Positions 23,928-44,600 of a stretch of DNA of 64,000 bases are shown here, one piece after another (within the stretch, counting starts at the first letter, position 1; each line of letters begins with the position of its first letter). Below the pieces are notes generated by a model. The model did no database searches and had not been told where the DNA came from. It saw only the letters and a program-made list of their open reading frames with translations. A program made the translations under genes and the position numbers. This DNA is from Strigamia acuminata. Taxonomy: Eukaryota > Arthropoda > Chilopoda > Geophilomorpha > Linotaeniidae. The DNA lies in NCBI GenBank assembly GCA_949358305.1, contig OX442323.1:8806001-8870000 (forward strand), written 5' to 3'.

Positions 23928-25648
23928 TCAGCATGCGTCGCACGATCCGTCGCGCCATCCATCGCGCCATCGCTCGTCCACTATCCGACAATCGTAGTCG
24001 GGTTTGCCCAACTTCCGGTTCACTGAATTATGAAGTTTACACATCCACTGAGCAAATTCGCAGCCGTTCGTCACTACCGGAGGATTTCGCTTGATCCTAA
24101 AATATAAAAAAAAAAAATTAGGATTAACATTTGTCGAGATTTTTGGAAATTTTTTGGAATTTTTCGGGATTTTTGGAAATTTTCAAATTTTTTCTACATT
24201 TTATGGAATTTTTCGGAATTGTTCAAATTTTTCCACATTTTCTGGAATTTTTCCATATTTTATGGCAATTTTCGGAATTTTTTAAATTTTTTCACATTTT
24301 ATTCAATTTTTCGAAACTTTTTGAAAATTTTCGGAATTATTCAAAATTTTTCCACGTTTTATGCAATTTTTCAGAATTTTTCGACATGTTATGGAATTTT
24401 TCGGAATTTTTCCACATTTTATGCAATTTTTCAGACTTTTTGGAAAGTTTTCGTAATTTTTCGAGATTTTTGGAAATTTTTTCGAATTTTTCAAATTTTT
24501 TCTACATTTTATGGAAGTTTTCGGAATTGTTCAAAAATTTTCCACATTTTATAGAATTTTTCCATATTTTATAAAAATTTTCTGAATTTTTTAAATTTTT
24601 TCACATTTTATGCAATTTTTCGAAACTTTTTGAAAATTTTCGGAATTGTTCAAAATTTTTTCACATTTTATGCAATTTTTCGGAATTTTTCAAAATTTTT
24701 CGACATATTATGGAATTTTTCAGAATTTTTCAAAATTTTTCGACATATTATGGAATTTTTCAGAATTTTTCCACATTTTATGCAAATTTTCAGAATTTTT
24801 GGAAAGTTATCGAAATTTTTCGGATTTTTAGGAAATTTGTGGTTACTCGGCTTTGAGATCTTCGGTGCACTGCGAGCAAGGGTAAAATCTGGCGAAAAGC
24901 TGCATAAACTTCTCCATGCTCTCCTGCTCGCATTCGGTTGGTTTATCAGGGAAATAGGCGGCCATTGTGTGCAGAAAGGTCCAGGTTTGGCGTCCGAGGT
25001 CTTCTTTATCGACTGGGCAGTCTGATCTCTGAATTAAGAGAAAAATTCATAAATTAGGGTTAAATGATATATTTTGTTGTTTTTGTACACACGGAGACAC
25101 ATTCTTCTTTATCCTCGTTAGGCCTAACTTCGGCCATTTTGAAAAACGATTTTAACATTATTAAAATTGTTAGTTATTAATTAATTAATATATTAGTTAA
25201 TCTATCAGTTCATTAGAACTTTGTGAATTATGTTTATGGACATGTGATGGTTCTTTGAAAATCTCCCCTGGCGGAGTTTGTTTGAAGTTTTATTTACACA
25301 AAAGCGCTTTAGGTTAGGTCTTTTGTTTAAATAATTTCGGGTTTATTTAGGGTTTTTGTAACATAATTTATTAATAATAATGATCGAAATGGGGATAAAT
25401 AAATCCTCCGAGGTTTGGGCAGAAATAAGAACAATTTTGTTGATTTTTGCGTCGGGATGATGCAATTTCCTGAGTGTTTTTCAGTTTTCGGCGGTTTTTT
25501 GCCGTCTTAGTGATATTTTTCGTACCTCGCAAAGTTGAAAATTCATCCCAGCCGTCTTCGCCCATGTCCGAAATTCCGAACACACCTTGCACACTTTTTT
25601 AAGCGTGGAAACAACTTCGGTGTCTCCATCTTTACCTCCCGAAGCCAT
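23928..25648 (-). CDS. GFER: GFER/ALR (Erv1-type FAD sulfhydryl oxidase)
   Basis: Three exons, 25526-25648, 24847-25028 and 23928-24096, give 157 residues (start at 25648, best initiation context; in-frame ATGs at 25672 and 25687 are possible). ALR oxidises the import receptor Mia40/CHCHD4 in the mitochondrial intermembrane space. Visible marks: an N-terminal CKVC shuttle pair with SEFRTWAK, then [20 protein letters not shown], the FAD-proximal redox motif FYPCSQC, the [15 protein letters not shown] helix with CxxxxHNxxN, and the tail [14 protein letters not shown]. All key cysteines are present. It is divergently paired with the small gene at 25871. Intron 24097-24846 is a tandem repeat. An alternative first exon may exist at 25093-25137. 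Confidence 0.92.
24130..24840. repeat. TTTTTCGGAATTTTTC tandem repeat in GFER intron
   Basis: A degenerate array of units containing CACATTTTATGGAATTTTTC and TTTGGAAATTTTT occupies nearly the whole second GFER intron. The all-open frames are repeat artefacts. Confidence 0.85.
25093..25137 (-). other. GFER: Candidate alternative first coding exon of GFER
   Basis: The sequence ATGGCCGAAGTTAGG... encodes 15 residues ([15 protein letters not shown]) and ends at a GT donor (gtgtgt) in phase 0, the same phase as the standard first exon. Splicing to 24847-25028 would make an isoform lacking the N-terminal CKVC. Transcript evidence is needed. Confidence 0.4.
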
Positions 25649-25870
25649 GATGCTGCCTTCTCTATTTCCCATCCTGGAACCAACCAACGAGCCCGCGCGC
25701 AGAACCCACGAGAATAGTTACTACAGAAACAAACCCATTCCATTCTTTAAACGGTACGACGAATGACGTAACAAACCTTATTCCGGATCCAAATACTTAG
25801 AAAACACGAATTTAGGAACGGAGCGTCGGCTTTTTCTCCTCAGCGAGAATTGCATTGTGGGAAATCCAAG
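25649..25870. promoter_or_regulatory. Divergent promoter between GFER and the small membrane protein gene
   Basis: Only 222 bp separate the two start codons, so the genes probably share a bidirectional promoter. No TATA box is evident. Confidence 0.5.
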
Positions 25871-26427
25871 ATGGAGCGAGATCCATTTGAGACGGAAAAA
25901 AGTGTAAACAAATTCGGATATCGATGGAACCCAGATCCCAGATCACGAAATCGTAAGTGTGCATGAAAAAGTCAATAAAAATACACGAACAAATCGCAAA
26001 ATCTCGAAGATCCGGAACCCAGAAATGCATTTATTGTGCAAAAGATCTGCACGAAATAACATGTATTTAGGCTTATGTGTTAAAAATCCTATTTGAAACA
26101 GTGCTGGTGTTGTTTAAACGTGGATGGAACGAAATCCCCGTCGTGATGTTTTCGGGGATATTAGGCTTAATAGGTAAACAAATTATTTCATATTTTTTTT
26201 TTTTTTTAAATAATTAATTTTTGATGATTTTTTTTTTCAGGAATCGGTTTAGCTACGTACGGCGCTTTGACCGATGACGGCGAGAAAGGCTGGAAACGCA
26301 AATACAAGGCCAGATACACCGGTAATAGGAAAACAAAATGGCGGCGAATTTTTATTTAATTATTATTTGTAATTTAGTGTACCGAGATTGCGATCCGAGA
26401 CTGAAAGACATCAAAGACACCAACTAA
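25871..26427 (+). CDS. Small single-pass membrane protein, probably mitochondrial
   Basis: Exons 25871-25952, 26102-26173, 26241-26321 and 26378-26427 join in phase to encode 94 residues. A polar N-terminus (MERDPFETEKSVNKFGYRWN) is followed by KRGWNEIPVV, one hydrophobic helix (MFSGILGLIGIGLATYGAL), and a basic C-terminal part KGWKRKYKARYTVYRDCDPR. The layout of an EIP motif, a helix and YTVYR-DPR resembles small inner-membrane proteins associated with respiratory complexes (NDUFA3/B9-like), but I cannot name the family with certainty. Correct splice sites and phase at all junctions support a real gene. It shares a promoter region with GFER, also mitochondrial. Poly(A) signals lie near 26500-26515. 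Confidence 0.65.
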
Positions 26428-27880
26428 GGTGTCGTATCGACGTCCTAGTAGCCAAGTGTTAATGTATCGATTTTAATTAATTAATTGAGTTAATTAAAAT
26501 AAATAATGTAAATAAAGTAGAGAATTAATGTGAGCGGAAAAAGTGGTGTTGGCGAAAGAGCTTTAATTATTGATCGCAATTAGAGGGTCCACGAACTCGT
26601 GCTGGCATTGGCAAACAAGTTGAAGAAGGCGAATAATTTAATTTGGAGTCGTGAAAGATGGAGAAAGAGGTTTGGTGAAGGGTTGTTTGTTTTTTCGTTG
26701 TTTGAGATCAATTGGTTGGGATTTGGATGCGAATAAATGAATAAATTGAGTTTGAACGATCAATTGATCCGTTTTTAATGAGCACGGGCTGTGAAAACGA
26801 GGCTGGTCACTAATGAGAGTGTATTTTGGTCGATGGTAATAAAAAAGTGGGTTTTAATTCGAGATGTTTCGCTTTAAAGATGCAGATGTGTGTGTGTGTG
26901 GGAGATTTGAACCGTGTCCAAAAGCCTTTAGGAACGAAGCACTTGACGCGTGCGAATATCTCGACGCATCTTCGGATCAATAAATTAAGACAAATTAAAG
27001 ACATTTTTGAAAGAAATTTATTAATTTTAATATTAAAACAATTTTTTTGGAGGATTTACTACCCCGGGTAGCAGTTTTTATTGAAAAAAATAGAAGAACT
27101 AGAAAAAAATTTAAAAAAAAATTAGAAAAATTCAATTTTTATAAGAAGAAATTTTTTTTGAAGAATTCCCGAGCCCGAGTGCCAATTTTGATTAAAAAAT
27201 CGGACCAAAGTGGAATCGAAACGGAAGAAAATGCGAATTACTTGCACATTTGAATGTAAACAAAGGCGGCCATTTTTCTATTTTGATTTCTGCACGGCGG
27301 GCCTCGCCGGCTTGGCCGTCGGCCGATATTCATGGCGACACTCGAGTAAAGTTTTATTAGGACCACGATGGGATGTAAAAAGTATATAAAAGCGAATGCG
27401 GTATAAGTTATTCCCGCCAAAAGCGAGGCGAGTTCTTGCGATTCAATTTGCTCGGCTCGCCTGATTCGCGTACACGACACGGCATTGGATGTGGTTGCCA
27501 TGCCGACCGTCACGTGATTGGCGCTCCGCTGCGCTGCTGTGGTTGGCGCGTGTTCATCTGTTTGAGTTTCCGAACAACATGAACGTCGCCTCATCGATTC
27601 GACTAAGGATCTATGCCTCACCGGTGATTTGGCCGCTCGCTACGGGCGAGCATCGCGGCCCCACGTAGACAAGCGTGAATCCGACTCGGCGTGCAATTCG
27701 CTGCGCCGTGTTTGCCGTTCCGCCAGTTCCGCCAGTTCCGGCTGTTCCGGCATCAGGTGTGCATTGGAGAGCGGCCATTTTGAAATTGGAACAGATCGAC
27801 AAGTCTCAAGTTTGCCGCGACAAGTGCAACGAACAAACGTTTCGCCAGCTGTGATATGAACTGTGCTTGGCCGAGTTAAC
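26428..27880. other. Intergenic region between the small gene and the PP1-like gene
   Basis: No coding exon is supported. The segment 27240-27880 is GC-richer than its surroundings and lies immediately upstream of the phosphatase start, so it probably holds its promoter and 5' UTR. Open frames there on both strands (27238-27621, 27640-27882) look like byproducts of base composition. Confidence 0.45.
27855..27878 (+). promoter_or_regulatory. Upstream ORF in the PP1-like 5' leader
   Basis: A 7-codon upstream ORF (MNCAWPS, then TAA) ends two bases before the start codon at 27881 and could reduce translation of the main frame. Confidence 0.4.
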
Positions 27881-31368
<3,488 letters not shown>

Positions 31369-32488
31369 CCGTAATTGAAGCGCTGTCTTCGATTTATTTA
31401 ATTCAATTTAATTCAATGAATAAATGAAGATGCGGATCTTCGTCGTTACTGTGATTTGATGCCGTCAGTCCTAATGTAGTCTATGTAAGAGATTAAACGA
31501 ACTATTTAATTTTTTCTAACTATTTGAAATACGTAGAGAGCGAACCAATTTACATTGCAATCATAGATAATATTAGCGGGAAAAAAAAAAGAAAGAAAAA
31601 AAAGTCATGTAATCAATTTGAGTAGCGCTTCAAACTAAATTCGTAGATTTTATTGAAATATTGGTTCGGAAAAAGAGAGAAATAAAAGTGTCGCTTGTGA
31701 CGTAACATTGTGTAAAAGTGGCCAAGTGGCAAATTGCTAGTGTCTTTTCTATATACGAATATATGGAAATATATGGAATTTTCAACTCTTTTTCATCTAG
31801 TAAATTCCTCCAATTTTATTTGCAATTTTTACATATTGCTAGTGCCGGTGGAAAAAACAATGACAAAACGTTTTTATATTGTGATAATGTTAGAAAGAGA
31901 ACGAAACTGTTGTAAATTATTTATAGAAATAAATTTCGTTATCATGATGTTTTATGCCATGTTTTTGAGAGTTTAAAGCAGTTTTTTAAAGCATTTTATG
32001 CTGTTTTTAGGGGGTTTTAAGCGTTTTTCTGCACGTTTTTTGATGGTTTATGCGTTTTTCTGCACGTTTTTTGATGGTTTATGCGTTTTTCTGCACGTTT
32101 TTTGATGGTTTATGCGTTTTTCTGCACGTTTTTTGATGGTTTATGCGTTTTTTGATGGTTTATGCGTTTTTCTGCACGTTTTTTGATGGTTTGTGCGTTT
32201 TTCTGCACGTTTTTTGATGGTTTATGCGTTTTTCTGCACGTTTTTTGATGGTTTATGCGTTTTTCTGCACGTTTTTTGATGGTTTATGCGTTTTTCTGCA
32301 CGTTTTTTGATGGTTTATGCGTTTTTTGATGGTTTATGCGTTTTTCTGCACGTTTTTTGATGGTTTGTGCGTTTTTCTGCACGTTTTTTGATGGTTTATG
32401 CATTTTTCTGCACGTTTTTTGATGGTTTATGTGTTTTTCTGCACGTTTTTTGATGGTTTATGCGTTTTTCTGCACGTTTTTTGATGGT
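31369..32488. other. Spacer between PP1-like and MGMT 3' ends
   Basis: The PP1-like and MGMT genes converge here. It has the PP1-like 3' UTR (AATAAA near 31419), then AT-rich DNA, then the 31-bp minisatellite. No gene is seen. Confidence 0.5.
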
Positions 32489-32530
32489 TTATGCGTTTTT
32501 CTGCACGTTTTTTGATGGTTTATGCGTTTT
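31985..32530. repeat. 31-bp minisatellite (TTTATGCGTTTTTCTGCACG) at the MGMT 3' end
   Basis: About seventeen units of approximately 31 bp (TTTATGCGTTTTTCTGCACG then TTTTTTGATGG), some lacking the TTTTTCTGCACG part, run into the last coding exon of MGMT and supply its stop codon. Confidence 0.95.
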
Positions 32531-33202
32531 TTGGGGGTTTTTTTCGTGTTGGAGCAGCCATTGCTTGATGTTGGGTCCGTGGGCGTACGATCCGACCGAT
32601 CCGTCGCTCGGTAAGACGCGGTGACACGGGATGATGATGGAAATCGGATTGGTTTTCATGGCGGTTCCGACGGCGCGTGCGGCCTTCGGATGGTTCGTTA
32701 AATCCGCGAGTTTGCCGTACGAAATCGTCGTACCGAACGGGATTTTGTCGGAAAGTGTTCGCCACGCGTCGCTCCTGAAATTCCCTAATTAAAATTAATC
32801 AAAATTAATTCGATTTAATAAGAATTAAATTTTTATTTAAAACCGTCGAAGATCGTGGCGCAAATGGGCGGACGAATCGCATCTTCTACGTCGTTCGGAC
32901 GGTGGAAATAAATTCGCAGCCACTCCACAGCCTCGGCAACAGGTGTCAGCAATTCGTCACGTGACGATCCCTCCTTTAAAGCGACCGGAACACTTGAAAA
33001 TAAATTAAATTGTTTAAAAAAAAAATGATCCGCCATTAAAAATATTGAAATTAAGACGTAAAAACCTCGCGCTCGGTGCGAAATTCCCATCGATTCGACC
33101 CATCTGACGAAGCGAGTGCAAACCATCGTTACAACCCGCGATACAAATGTCCCCGACGGGACTCGTGACAGTTATTCGTGCTAACGAGCCCGCACAAGCC
33201 AT
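32489..33202 (-). CDS. MGMT: MGMT, O6-methylguanine-DNA methyltransferase
   Basis: Exons 33066-33202, 32844-32992 and 32489-32784 give 193 residues. The enzyme repairs O6-alkylguanine by moving the alkyl group to its own cysteine. The active site IIPCHRVLPSDG is intact, preceded by the helix-turn-helix YGKLADLTNHPKAARAVGTA with the arginine finger, and followed by GSYAHGPNIKQWLLQHE. The N-terminal domain has ITVTSPVGDICIAGC and AVEWLRIYFHRP. The middle intron uses an acceptor that gives IFDGNFRSDAWRTL. The start at 33202 fits the usual length; an in-frame ATG at 33302 would add 33 residues and overlap the USP leader. The last codons and the stop come from the downstream minisatellite. Confidence 0.88.
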
Positions 33203-33431
33203 TTGATTTTGATTTGGCAACTCACCACATCGCACATGGCGCAACTTAAAAATTGCAACTTTGCTCGCTAGATGTCGCGGAAATCCGGCGTCGTCCTCCA
33301 TTTTCTCCGTGAGCAGCCTCGTTCTCGAAATCGCATCATGGGGTGTCGCAACAGCTCGCTCGGGCCGAGCTTGTCGAGCTTGTCCATGCAGCGCGACGGT
33401 GCCCGCACGTAGAGCGTCGACAAACAGCGAG
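33203..33431. promoter_or_regulatory. Divergent promoter/leader between MGMT and the USP gene
   Basis: Start codons are 229 bp apart on opposite strands. On the + strand an upstream ATG at 33338 opens a 24-codon frame beginning MGCRNSSLGP, in a different frame from the main ORF. Confidence 0.5.
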
Positions 33432-40897
<7,466 letters not shown>

Positions 40898-41617
40898 AGG
40901 ATTGGGTGGAAAATGCATTTTTTTTTATTTTTGTTTTTATTTTAATTTTTGTTAATTTTTCGTGTTGTCAACAAATTCATATCATCGTTTTTACCAAAGA
41001 CTGAGAATTAATTATTTTTAATGTAAAAACAAAGGTCATATTTATATTTTAAGTTTTGTTTTGTTTTGGAATTGTTTATGTAAGAGGAGGGTCACATTAC
41101 GAAAAACACAATGGTCGTGCGATTTTATTACAATGTCATCACGTTTTTGCTCGTAATCATGCGTTATGTAATTGAACATTCCATGGAAAATGAAAATTGA
41201 GAGCGATTGTACTTAAAATTTATTTATTTTTAATTTTCTCCACGAAAATCAAGTGCCTCGAAATTACAACTGCCAGTTTCGTGTCGTTTTGTTTTGGAAT
41301 TGAAAATTATGAAAAATGTATTTTTTTTTGTTTTGAAATTTAAGTTTATTTTAAGGTTGATGCGGGATCAATTTTTTCAAAAACGAAAATTAGTCGCGGA
41401 TTTTTCTAGAACGTGTCGATAGAGTTAAAAAAATCTATTTTTTTGAAAAGAGAAAGATATATCAAATAAATATGTAAATTAATATAGAGAAAAAAGAAAT
41501 TATATATATATTGAAAATAAATAAATAGAAAAATGATGTTTTAAGAGAAATGTACTTCATTTTATTGCACAAAAACACCGGAAATTTTAACTCGATTTTT
41601 TACTCAAATGAAAACCT
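40898..41617. other. 3' UTRs of the convergent USP and DUF4795 genes
   Basis: No gene is seen. The sequence is AT-rich, with possible poly(A) signals on both strands (for example AATAAA at 41517). Confidence 0.5.
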
Positions 41618-44600
41618 TCATTCGGAATCTCTCGGGCCCGGTCTACTGGCAGGACGATTCTTTCCCAGTTGAGTGGCGCTTCCGGAAGACGATCTGCTCA
41701 GCGAGCTGCCCAGCCGCACCGACGGCGCCGGGGAACCCCTGACTTGCAGCCCGCTCGTGGACCCAGTTCGTACCACGCCGGAAGACCGCGCCGGCGTCGG
41801 GGTACTCGTGGAACCGGTGAATTTCGCGCCCATTCCCACTTGGTGTCTGCTCACATTCGTCTGCGGCTGATTCAACGGCACCGGCGACGTGGGTATCGTC
41901 CTGGGGGAAGACTGCGGCGACCCGCACGTGCTGCCGCTAGTCATCGTACGTTTCAACGGCGCGCTCGCACTCGTGCTCCGCTTGGCTAACTGACTGGGAC
42001 CGACGAACGTTCGTATCGTGTGGGGATTCGGGGCTGGTTCGTCCTCTTTGTCGATGCTGGGGGGTCGTTGAAGGAAGGCGGGGGTCGGTTCCACCGTGAT
42101 GACCGGCTGGGGGCTCCTGCAGGGCGTCGGGGCACGTTTGATCGGCGTCTGCGCACGTTTAACGAAAGGTTGCGGCGGAAGGGAGTCGACCTCCATCATG
42201 TTCGGGAGGGGGATGCACGAAATCGGGGCGTCTTGGCCGCCTGCCGTCTTACGTTCCTCTTTTTCGGTGTCTTTGAGTTTCGACTAGTGGGGAGTGACAG
42301 CGAGGAGTTTTTTTTATTTGTTTGGGGAAAGTTTTGAGGAAATACCAATATTTTGGGCATCGGGACGCCCTTGTAGAAGTGGCCGTCCGTTCCTTGCACT
42401 TGCACTTCTTGTCTGGGGAATTGGAAATTGGTTTCATTTGGTTCGCTCATGTGTTTTTATTCGCTTACTTGATGACTGGGATGCCCTCGAACATCGATCT
42501 GGTGCGGAAAAAGCGAAAAAAGGTGAAAACAGCGTGAAAAAGTGAAAAAGGTGTGAAAAATGAAGAAAAAAGTGGAAAAAAGTAGGAATGAATGTGGAAA
42601 AAATGGGAAAAAAAAGTGCAAAAAATGGGAAAAAGGTGCAAAAAAATGGGAAAAAAGTGCAAAAAATGGAAAAAAATGGGAAAAAAGTGCAAATAAATGG
42701 AAAAAATGGGAAAAAAGTGGAAAAAAATTGGAAAAAATGGGAAAAAAGTGGAAAAAAATGGAAAAAATTGGGAAAAAAGTGAAAAAAAAATCAATTTTTT
42801 GATTTTAATTGGAATTTCTTACGCGCCGGTGCCCGATTTGCCCAATCGTTGGAACGGAAATGTCAAAGTGTGACTTCCGCCACAATAACGAGTGTCCAGA
42901 TTTTCAGGTACTTCGGTTAAAACTCTGCAAAAATCGAAAAAAAATAATTTAAAGTAATTTTCGCGTCGATTTACGCAATCAATTGACAACAACAAACTCG
43001 TTCGCTCCTTCCTTGAGTGGTCCGAGCCCGCCCACAGTTGCCGCTCGAAGTGCCTCCAACTGCATTCGTTTATTCTTGGCCGAATCACAACTTCCGTTTT
43101 TGAAGTGAAATTTTTTGCTCAGGCTCATCCTAAGGACGAAGATGCGTCAAACCGATCCATATTCAAATCGAATATTTTTGCTATTCACTTTTTCTGTTGA
43201 CGCAACAACTCGATCTCGTAGGTCGTGAACGGACTTATCGACTGCTTGGCCGGCATGCACGGCATCGGCGCGTGTGGTGTCGGATAACTGCAAACAAATT
43301 CACAATTCCACAATTCTAAAGGGTGTCCCAAAATTAACGCAAGATTTGAATTCGCCGCCGTTTGTGCAGTAAATTGTTTGCAACCCTGAAACAACAACAA
43401 ATTGACAGCTAAGAGTTTAGGGTTAGGTTTAGGGTTAGTGAAAATGGAGTGTAATGCACGGGTGGTTGTGGGCTTGTTGACATAGACCTTTGACTTTAAA
43501 TCACCCCATAAAAAGAAATCTAATGGTGTTAAATCACACGATCTAGGGGGCCAATTCTGAGCACCGAAACGAGAGAGTACACGATCAGGAAATGTCTAAT
43601 GCAGTAATTGAATTGTTACACGTTGTTGTATCGTGTAATGCTCCATTTTTACTAACCCTAAACACGTTGTTGTATTGTGTAACACTCCATTTTCACTAAC
43701 CCTAAACGTAACCCTAAACTCTCAGCTGTTAATTTGTTGTTGTTTCAGGGTTGCAAATAATTTACTGCACAAATGGCGGCGAATTCAAATCTTGCGTTAA
43801 TTTTGGGACACCCTTTATAAGAGCTAAAACCACATTTTACTTCATTCCGGTCGCCATCACCGGTTTGTCGCAACTCACGCAGTGGAATTTCTTCAACAAC
43901 TGTCTGGATATTAATAAATTAGAAGAAAAAAATCAAATAAATAAATTTTTAATTTAAAAAATTTATATATCACTCGCTTGCGTGTGGCGGCTCCGTCGTC
44001 CGGTCCTCCGACATTGGCCAACTTCTTGATCTTTATCAACAACATCCGCACTTTGGAGTTAATGTATTCCTTCAATGGCGTAATTTCGCTGCGGTCGGCT
44101 TTGAGGCCGAGGGACTCGTTGATGGTGTTGAACGTCGTTAAGTGACATTCGTCCTTCAATTTAGATCTTTTAAGATTAGAAATATTATAAATAGTGATGG
44201 AACGTGTCGGATGAATACCACGTAGGCGATTTTATCTTCCAAAGCCGCCATTTCCTGCTGGAATTCGTTCAGCGCCGTCTCGAATATTTCGTGATCGACT
44301 TTCGACTCGACCGCCATCTTGTCCGCTTTCTCCTCCTTCAACAACGCGAGTTCCTCCGTTTCGGCTTTGCTTTCTTTCAAATTGATGCAATTTTCGAATA
44401 ATTTCTACAGATAAATGTTTGAAAAACACAATTAAACTTCCAAATCACAATATTGTGACCGCTTGGCCACCTGGGTGACCTGCGGCACTGCCACACACCA
44501 CCATATGGCCCCATAGGTCATCCCCTCTGTGGGTGATTGACCCAGCCTGGGGGAGGAGGGAGTGGAGTGGTGTGGTGAGGAGAGGAGTGAGAGTGTAGCA

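Noticed and set aside
24131-24831. Phe/Asn-rich + strand ORFs
   Set aside because: Tandem repeat in a GFER intron, opposite strand, with no domains.
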